A stretch of 10,375 nt of DNA, from positions 1-10,375 of the forward strand of contig VERC01000061.1 of NCBI GenBank assembly GCA_018882825.1, given 5' to 3'. The position numbers and the translations under genes are program-made. Of this stretch, positions 6,004 through 10,375 are shown one piece after another. Positions within the stretch are counted from its first letter, which is position 1. Each line of letters starts with the position of its first letter. Below the pieces are notes generated by a model. The model made no database searches and had not been told where the DNA came from. It saw only the letters and a program-made list of their open reading frames with translations. This stretch comes from Acidimicrobiia bacterium (lineage in GTDB: Bacteria > Actinomycetota > Acidimicrobiia > Acidimicrobiales > Acidimicrobilacustridaceae).

Positions 6004-6009
6004 AGGCTA
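6004..6009 (-). promoter_or_regulatory. Candidate -10 box for the SnoaL-like gene
   Basis: On the minus strand TAGCCT fits TANNNT and stands seven bases before the ATG at 5996, again consistent with a leaderless transcript. No clear -35 was seen. Confidence 0.35.
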
Positions 6010-6043
6010 GGGGTCTGCCATCATGCAGGTCGTCCCAGACCCC
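6010..6043. repeat. Inverted repeat in the divergent intergenic region
   Basis: Perfect 8-bp arms GGGGTCTG (6010-6017) and CAGACCCC (6036-6043) are separated by 18 bases. They lie between the divergent SnoaL-like and glycosyltransferase genes and abut the candidate -10 box at 6004-6009. This could be an operator controlling one or both directions. GC-rich DNA makes a chance occurrence plausible. Confidence 0.4.
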
Positions 6044-6089
6044 GGGTCGGCGCCGCCCGCCGTTCCCGTTCCCCGCCGAGGCCCATCCG

Positions 6090-7643
6090 GTGACTCTCCC
6101 CCGTCAACCATCACTCGACGCCACGGCGCGGCCGCCCGCCCCCGCGTCCGTCGGCGGTCTCGACGCGCTGGTCGAGTGGGGTCGTCGCCGTCCGTGGTGG
6201 ATGGTGGTGGGACTGGTCCTGGCGGCTGCCACGTCGGTGTCGCGACTGCCCGGTGCCCTGTTCAACGGGATGTTCGATCGTGACGAGGCCTTCCTGGCCG
6301 TCACCGGTGACGTCCTGCGTCACGGCGGCACGTTGTACGTCGACGTCATCGATCGCAAACCGCCGGTCGTGCCCTACGCCTACGCGCTGCTGCGGGATCT
6401 CTCGGTCGACGTGCGCACCGTGCGCGTGGCGGTGGCGTTGTTGGTGTTCCTCAACGGTGTCGTGATCGTGTCGCTGGTGCGACGACTCACCGGTTCGCGC
6501 CGCGCCGCGTTGTTCTCCGGCGTGTTGGCCGTGACCGGTACGGCGATGTTCCTGCCGGCCGACGCCCAAGCGGCCAACTTCGAGTTGTGGGGCCTGCTCC
6601 CGGCGTCGATGGCCATCCTCGCCGTGATCGTCGCCCGCTCGTCGGCACGACCGTGGATGTGGTTCGCCGTGGCCGGTGCGGCCGCGCTGCTCGCCGCCCA
6701 GTGCAAGCAGCCCTACATCGTGGTGCTGGTTCCGGTGGTGTACGAGGTGGTTCGTCGTGGACGCGACCGCTTCGTCAGTGCGATGGCCGCGGGTCTCGGT
6801 GCACTGGTGATGCTGGTGCCGTTCGCACTGGTCGGTGACGTGCGTCGGATGGTGCGGTGGGTGTGGACCGACAACGGCGACTACCTGTCGGGCGGGGTGT
6901 CCATCGGTCGGGCCCTGCTCGTCGGTCTCGGTCTCGGTGTGGTGTTCTGCCTGTTCCACACGCCGATGCTCTACGGCGTGTGGGCCGCAGCACGTCGGCG
7001 CGTCCGCCCCGACGCGGTCATCGTCGTGTGGCTGGCGGTGTCGGTGCTGGTGCTGCCCCTAGGTCTGCGCTTCTTCGGCCACTACTTCCAGCAGGTGGTG
7101 CCGCCGTTGGCGGTGCTGACCGGTCTGGCCCTGCCCTCGGCCCGACCTCGGGTGTGGCGAGTGTTGACCGTGCTCACGGCGGCACTGACGGTGGTCATGG
7201 TCGTGTCGTCGCTGATGCACCGTCCCGATCTCACCGACTTCCGAGCCGTGGGTCGTCACGTGCAGCGCACCACGGCACCGACCGACCGGATCCTGGTGTG
7301 GGGCGCGTTGCCCGATGTGTACGTCGCCGCCGAGCGCGATCCCGCGGGCGTGTTCCTGCACGGCGGCTACCTCACGGGGAACTGGGCCAGTCGGGCGGAA
7401 CCCCTGCCGGACTCGGCCATGGCCGAACCACCGTTCGACGCCCGGTGGGACCTGTTCTGGACCGACGTGACGGCCCGACCTCCGGAGTTGGTGATCGACG
7501 CCGCTCGCCCGGGTACCGACTGGGCCGACTACGGGCCGGCCCGGTTCCCCATCGGCGCCTGGTTGGACCGGTGCTACGTGCCCGAGGGGGTCATCGACGG
7601 TCTGCGCCTGTGGCGCCGCGATCCGGCGCGCTGTCCTGCGTAG
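6090..7643 (+). CDS. GT-C-like polytopic membrane glycosyltransferase
   Basis: The 517-residue protein resembles the ArnT/PMT-type glycosyltransferases, which transfer sugars from polyprenyl-phosphate carriers on the outer face of the membrane. A first membrane segment (about 36-55) is followed by the external-loop motif FDRDEAF (62-68), with D63, D65 and E66 as candidate catalytic acids, and by VDVIDRKPPVVPYAYALL (84-101). Further hydrophobic segments lie near 110-130, 139-155, 165-183, 188-204, 209-221, 229-248, 273-291, 309-327, 332-349 and 356-375. RFFGHYFQQVVPPLAVL (327-343) is typical of these families. A soluble C-terminal domain (376-517) follows. The GTG at 6090 has GAGG eight bases upstream. 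Donor and acceptor are unknown; it stands alone, with no other cell-envelope gene beside it. It is divergent from the SnoaL-like gene and convergent with the SDR gene (37 bp gap, no clear terminator). Confidence 0.83.
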   Translation: MTLPRQPSLDATARPPAPASVGGLDALVEWGRRRPWWMVVGLVLAAATSVSRLPGALFNGMFDRDEAFLAVTGDVLRHGGTLYVDVIDRKPPVVPYAYALLRDLSVDVRTVRVAVALLVFLNGVVIVSLVRRLTGSRRAALFSGVLAVTGTAMFLPADAQAANFELWGLLPASMAILAVIVARSSARPWMWFAVAGAAALLAAQCKQPYIVVLVPVVYEVVRRGRDRFVSAMAAGLGALVMLVPFALVGDVRRMVRWVWTDNGDYLSGGVSIGRALLVGLGLGVVFCLFHTPMLYGVWAAARRRVRPDAVIVVWLAVSVLVLPLGLRFFGHYFQQVVPPLAVLTGLALPSARPRVWRVLTVLTAALTVVMVVSSLMHRPDLTDFRAVGRHVQRTTAPTDRILVWGALPDVYVAAERDPAGVFLHGGYLTGNWASRAEPLPDSAMAEPPFDARWDLFWTDVTARPPELVIDAARPGTDWADYGPARFPIGAWLDRCYVPEGVIDGLRLWRRDPARCPA

Positions 7644-7680
7644 TCCTCGCCTCGGGCCCTCGTGCCCATCGACGGCGCGA

Positions 7681-8445
7681 TCAGGTCTGGGCCAGGACCC
7701 CGCCGTCGACGATGAGTGACTGACCGGTGATGAACGACGCCCGGTCACTCAGCAGGAACGCCGCCGGTTCGCCGATCTCCGAGGGCCGGCCGATGCGGCC
7801 GATCATCGACGAGGTGGCGAACCGCTCGGCCACGCCATCGACCGACAGGGCCGGGGCCAGCATCGCCGTCTCGATGAAGCCGGGGCAGATGGCGTTGACG
7901 CGCACGCCGAGCGGACCGAGTTGCGCGGCCATCGAACGCACGGCGCCGAGCATGCCCGCCTTCGACGCGCAGTAGGCGGGGATGGCGGCATTGCCGATCC
8001 ATCCCTCGATCGACGAGATGCCGACCACCGCGGCGCCCTCGGCGGCCGAGAGATCGTCGAGGAGGGCCTGCACGAGCATGGGGAAGGCGCGCAGGTTCAC
8101 GTCGAGGACCGCGTCCCAGCCGGCGTCGTCGAGACCGCCGAGCGACTGGGCCCGCACCACGCCGGCGGCGTGCACCAGCCCACCGAAGGAGCCGACCACG
8201 GCGCGGGACGCAGTGACGGCCGCAGCCAGTTCGGCCGAGCGGGTGACGTCGATGCCCAGTCCGGTGGTGGGCACGCCATGCTCGGCGGCGAGACGGGCGG
8301 CGGTGTCGACCGCCCCATCGGCGTTCAGGTCCCAGATGGCCACGGGTCGACCCTCGGCGGCCACGGCCTCGGCGCTGGCCCGGCCGATGCCGGAGGCGCC
8401 GCCGGTCACGAGGACGGCGGAGGTGGGTGAACTCGATCGGGTCAT
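7681..8445 (-). CDS. Short-chain dehydrogenase/reductase (classical SDR)
   Basis: The 254-residue protein is a classical SDR, a cytosolic NAD(P)-dependent oxidoreductase of alcohols and ketones. It has the cofactor motif TGGASGIG (14-21), D39 at the end of the second strand (suggesting NAD preference), HAAG (92-95), and the catalytic set N117, S145 (GISSIEG), Y158 and K162 (YCASK). The late segments NAICPGFIETAM (184-195) and ITGQSLIVDGG (239-249) complete the fold. The ATG at 8445 is fixed by GAGGAGG just upstream; the same frame stays open to 8760 but that part lies inside the amidase gene. It is the last gene of a minus-strand run after the amidase (67 bp gap), suggesting a shared pathway. 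The substrate cannot be read from the sequence. Confidence 0.95.
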   Translation of the reverse strand: MTRSSSPTSAVLVTGGASGIGRASAEAVAAEGRPVAIWDLNADGAVDTAARLAAEHGVPTTGLGIDVTRSAELAAAVTASRAVVGSFGGLVHAAGVVRAQSLGGLDDAGWDAVLDVNLRAFPMLVQALLDDLSAAEGAAVVGISSIEGWIGNAAIPAYCASKAGMLGAVRSMAAQLGPLGVRVNAICPGFIETAMLAPALSVDGVAERFATSSMIGRIGRPSEIGEPAAFLLSDRASFITGQSLIVDGGVLAQT

Positions 8446-8449
8446 GGTT

Positions 8450-8456
8450 CCTCCTC
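8450..8456 (-). promoter_or_regulatory. Ribosome-binding site of the SDR gene
   Basis: GAGGAGG on the minus strand is followed by AACC and the ATG at 8445. The context GGAGGAACC before ATGACC recurs almost unchanged before the amidase gene, pointing to a common translation level. Confidence 0.75.
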
Positions 8457-8512
8457 GGTGCTGTGCGGTGATCTCGGTGCGGTCGATGTCGGCGTTCAGT
8501 GGATGGTGATTT

Positions 8513-9949
8513 TCAACGCGGCGGCCACGGTGCGGTGAGCGGCCACGGTGCGGCGGTCTCGAGTTGCGAGGCCACCTGCAACAGCAGGTCCTCGCGGGCG
8601 TGCGTGGCCACCAACTGCACGCCGACGGGCAGACCGTCGGCATCGAAGCCGGCGGGCACCGACGCCGCGGGTTGACCGGACACGTTGAACACGGCGGTGA
8701 GTTCGGAGAAGCGTCCGGCGTTGGTGAACATCGACTCGATGTTCGTGGTGTCGAGCACACCGAGTCGGGGAACCGGCACCGGGATGGTGGCGGTCAACCA
8801 CAGGTCGTGGGTGGCGAAGAACGGTGCCAGGTCGCGACTCACGAGTTCGAGTTGTTGCAGGGCGACGTGCAGTTCGACGGCGGTGGTGGCCAGGGATCGC
8901 TCATGGAGGAACGTGTTGAACGGATCGAGATCGTCGGGGCCGAGCGGTCGACCCAGCTCGGCGAGTCGATCCTCCACCCCCTTGGCCGTGGCCACGCCCA
9001 TCACCGTCGACAGGACGTTGGCGGCCATGGCCGGGTCCCAGTTCGGCATCCCCTCGGTGACCTCGTGGCCGAGTGACTCGAGGGTGCGGGCGGTGCGTTC
9101 GATGGCCTCCACGGCGGCGGGGTGGATCGGACGTCCGAGCACCGACACCGTCGAGTACCCGATGCGCAACCGGCCGGGATCGACGTCGAGCGAGGCCAGG
9201 AACGACCCGGCGGCCGGACCGGGGGGAGCGGCGAAGGGGTCACCGGGCAGGCCGCCGCTCACGGCATCGAGCAGCGCGGCGCTGTCGCGCACCGTGCGGG
9301 TCACGGCATGACCGATGCCCACCGGATAGGCGAAGGCCCCCGCCGTGGGCGCGATGGGCGTGCGACCGCGGCTGGGCTTGAGTCCGAACAGTCCGCATTC
9401 GGACGCGGGGATGCGGATGGAACCGCCACCGTCGTTGGCATGGGCGGCGGGCACGATCCCGGCGGCGACCGAGGCGGCCGAGCCACCCGAGGAGCCGCCG
9501 GTCGAATGGTCGAGTTCCCACGGGTTGTGGGTGGGACCGTGCGCCACCGGTTCGGTGCTGGCGTTCTTCCCGAACTCGGGCGTGTTGGTGTTGCCGAGGA
9601 TGAGCAGTCCCGCCGCCCGGTAGCGCCGGGTCAATTCGGCGTCGTCGGTGGCGACGACATCGGCGAACAGGCGACTGCCGCGCGTCGACGGCAGTCCGGC
9701 CACATCGCAGTTGAGGTCCTTCACCAGGAACGGCACGCCGGCCACCGGGCCGGAGACCGTCAGCGTCGCCGCCTCGGCCCGGGCCGCCTCGAACCGGTCG
9801 GCGATCACGGCGTTGAGCATCGGATTGCGGGCCTCGATGCGGGCGATCACGGCATCGACGAGTTCGACGGCGGTGACGTCGCGTCGTGCCACCAGTTCGG
9901 ACAGCGCCATCGCGTCATGGGTGTCGAGGAGTCCGTCGATGTCGGTCAT
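8513..9949 (-). CDS. Amidase-signature family hydrolase
   Basis: The 478-residue protein belongs to the amidase signature family, hydrolysing carboxamide bonds through a Ser-cisSer-Lys triad. K77 (FLVKDLN), S153 (STGGSSGGSAA, 149-159) and S177 (DGGGSIRIPAS, 173-183) match the triad with the spacing seen in GatA (K79, S154, S178 in Staphylococcus aureus). No gatB or gatC is adjacent, and the C-terminal part is of the free-standing type (for example 6-aminohexanoate cyclic-dimer hydrolase-like), so a GatA role is unlikely. The protein ends in a short duplicated APWP tail. The ATG at 9949 has a strong ribosome-binding site. It lies 18 bp after the sulfotransferase and upstream of the SDR gene on the same strand, as in an operon. 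The substrate is unknown. Confidence 0.94.
   Translation of the reverse strand: MTDIDGLLDTHDAMALSELVARRDVTAVELVDAVIARIEARNPMLNAVIADRFEAARAEAATLTVSGPVAGVPFLVKDLNCDVAGLPSTRGSRLFADVVATDDAELTRRYRAAGLLILGNTNTPEFGKNASTEPVAHGPTHNPWELDHSTGGSSGGSAASVAAGIVPAAHANDGGGSIRIPASECGLFGLKPSRGRTPIAPTAGAFAYPVGIGHAVTRTVRDSAALLDAVSGGLPGDPFAAPPGPAAGSFLASLDVDPGRLRIGYSTVSVLGRPIHPAAVEAIERTARTLESLGHEVTEGMPNWDPAMAANVLSTVMGVATAKGVEDRLAELGRPLGPDDLDPFNTFLHERSLATTAVELHVALQQLELVSRDLAPFFATHDLWLTATIPVPVPRLGVLDTTNIESMFTNAGRFSELTAVFNVSGQPAASVPAGFDADGLPVGVQLVATHAREDLLLQVASQLETAAPWPLTAPWPPR
8521..8553. repeat. Tandem 15-bp repeat (period 18) at the amidase 3' end
   Basis: GCGGCCACGGTGCGG occurs at 8521-8535 and again at 8539-8553. 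Within the amidase frame it encodes the doubled tail A-P-W-P-L-T-A-P-W-P. The likely cause is slippage or a small duplication that lengthened the C-terminus by six residues. Confidence 0.8.
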
Positions 9950-9954
9950 GGGTT

Positions 9955-9960
9955 CCTCCC
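9955..9960 (-). promoter_or_regulatory. Ribosome-binding site of the amidase gene
   Basis: GGGAGG on the minus strand is followed by AACCC and the ATG at 9949. It sits in the 18-bp gap after the sulfotransferase stop and fixes the amidase start. Confidence 0.75.
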
Positions 9961-9967
9961 GGAGTGG

Positions 9968-10375
9968 TCAGGGGGTGGAGGTCAAGTGGTCGGCGTAGCG
10001 ATCGAGATAGGGAGTGAACCGCGTCGCGAGTTCGTGTCGGTCGAGGCCCCAGTCGTCGAGCGAGTACGAGTGACGACCGAACCGATCCTTGACGTGCGTG
10101 GTCGTGTGGGCGCGCATCGCGGCCTCGGCTGCCGGCGAGAGGTCCTCGCCCAGCCCTGCGTAGATGGCGCGCACCGTAGCGATCGGATCGGCGACCATCG
10201 ACGAGTAGGCGACGTCGACGAAGGCGTCGCCGCGACCGGCGTCCTCCAGCCGCGACCGGAACGCCAGTTGATGGTCGGCCAACTCGACGATGACCTCGGG
10301 CCAGGTGGCACGTACGTAGTCGGTCCAGTCGGCATCGGTGAACGTGCCTCCCAACGAGCGGGCCAGGCTGCACAC
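9968..10375 (-). CDS. Sulfotransferase family protein, 5' part outside window
   Basis: The visible 135 residues are the C-terminal part of a sulfotransferase of the PAPS-dependent Sulfotransfer_3 type, which transfers sulfate to hydroxyl groups. Typical features are CSLARSLGG near the visible start, the FVDVAYSSMVADPIATVRAI segment with its following Y, and the ending GRHSYSLDDWGLDRHELATRF-like region followed by TPYLDRY. The frame is open to the window edge, so the N-terminal PAPS loop is not seen; the GTG at the edge is probably internal rather than a start. The stop lies 18 bp before the amidase start, making it the first visible gene of the minus-strand run with the amidase and SDR. The acceptor is unknown. 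Confidence 0.82.
   Translation of the reverse strand: MCSLARSLGGTFTDADWTDYVRATWPEVIVELADHQLAFRSRLEDAGRGDAFVDVAYSSMVADPIATVRAIYAGLGEDLSPAAEAAMRAHTTTHVKDRFGRHSYSLDDWGLDRHELATRFTPYLDRYADHLTSTP

Noticed and set aside
7644..7680. Possible intrinsic terminator between the glycosyltransferase and SDR genes
   Set aside because: Only a 4-bp GGGC/GCCC stem can be drawn and there is no T-run.
8446..8760. Upstream extension of the SDR frame
   Set aside because: It overlaps the conserved end of the amidase gene and the ATG at 8445 has a strong ribosome-binding site.

Overview
The window is high-GC and almost fully packed with genes. It looks like a chromosomal segment of an actinobacterium. The evidence is the rpsP/khpA/rimM/trmD/rplS translation cluster, a DUF2469 protein directly before yraN (a pairing I know from mycobacteria and relatives), a DsbA-like protein of the mycothiol-linked Rv2466c type, frequent GTG/TTG starts and TANNNT-type -10 boxes. 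A deep-branching group such as Acidimicrobiia is my guess; it rests on overall style, not on a search.

Region 1 (1-3700) is the housekeeping block. The last codons of an upstream gene (probably rpsP) overlap khpA, followed by rimM and trmD, tightly spaced on the + strand. The run is broken by a minus-strand TauD/TfdA-type dioxygenase (1529-2494). rplS follows behind what looks like its own promoter and a hairpin-rich leader, then a DUF2469 gene and yraN. lepB and rnhB, which I would expect between rplS and DUF2469 from the mycobacterial order, are absent. DUF2469 and yraN appear to be bridged by a six-residue mini-ORF whose start overlaps one stop codon and whose stop overlaps the next start codon.

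Region 2 (3700-7643) is accessory. A DsbA-fold protein lacks the second active-site cysteine (CPFA) and sits behind a perfect 16-bp palindrome. A minus-strand pair follows, made of a SnoaL-like small protein and a zinc-dependent medium-chain dehydrogenase. Divergent from them is a multi-pass GT-C-like membrane glycosyltransferase.

Region 3 (7681-10375) is a minus-strand operon-like run: a sulfotransferase (cut by the window edge), an amidase-signature hydrolase and a short-chain dehydrogenase. The last two share a nearly identical ribosome-binding sequence. This set could modify or degrade a conjugated small molecule, but the substrate cannot be read from the sequence.

Three genes that begin transcription units (tauD-like, dsbA-like, snoaL-like) have a TANNNT box 6-7 bases before their ATG, which suggests leaderless transcripts. 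No tRNA, rRNA, CRISPR array, insertion sequence or convincing intrinsic terminator was seen. The longest stretch without a gene is about 180 bases (2495-2675). I see no clear sign of a wholly new multi-gene system; the best leads are regulatory and organisational.
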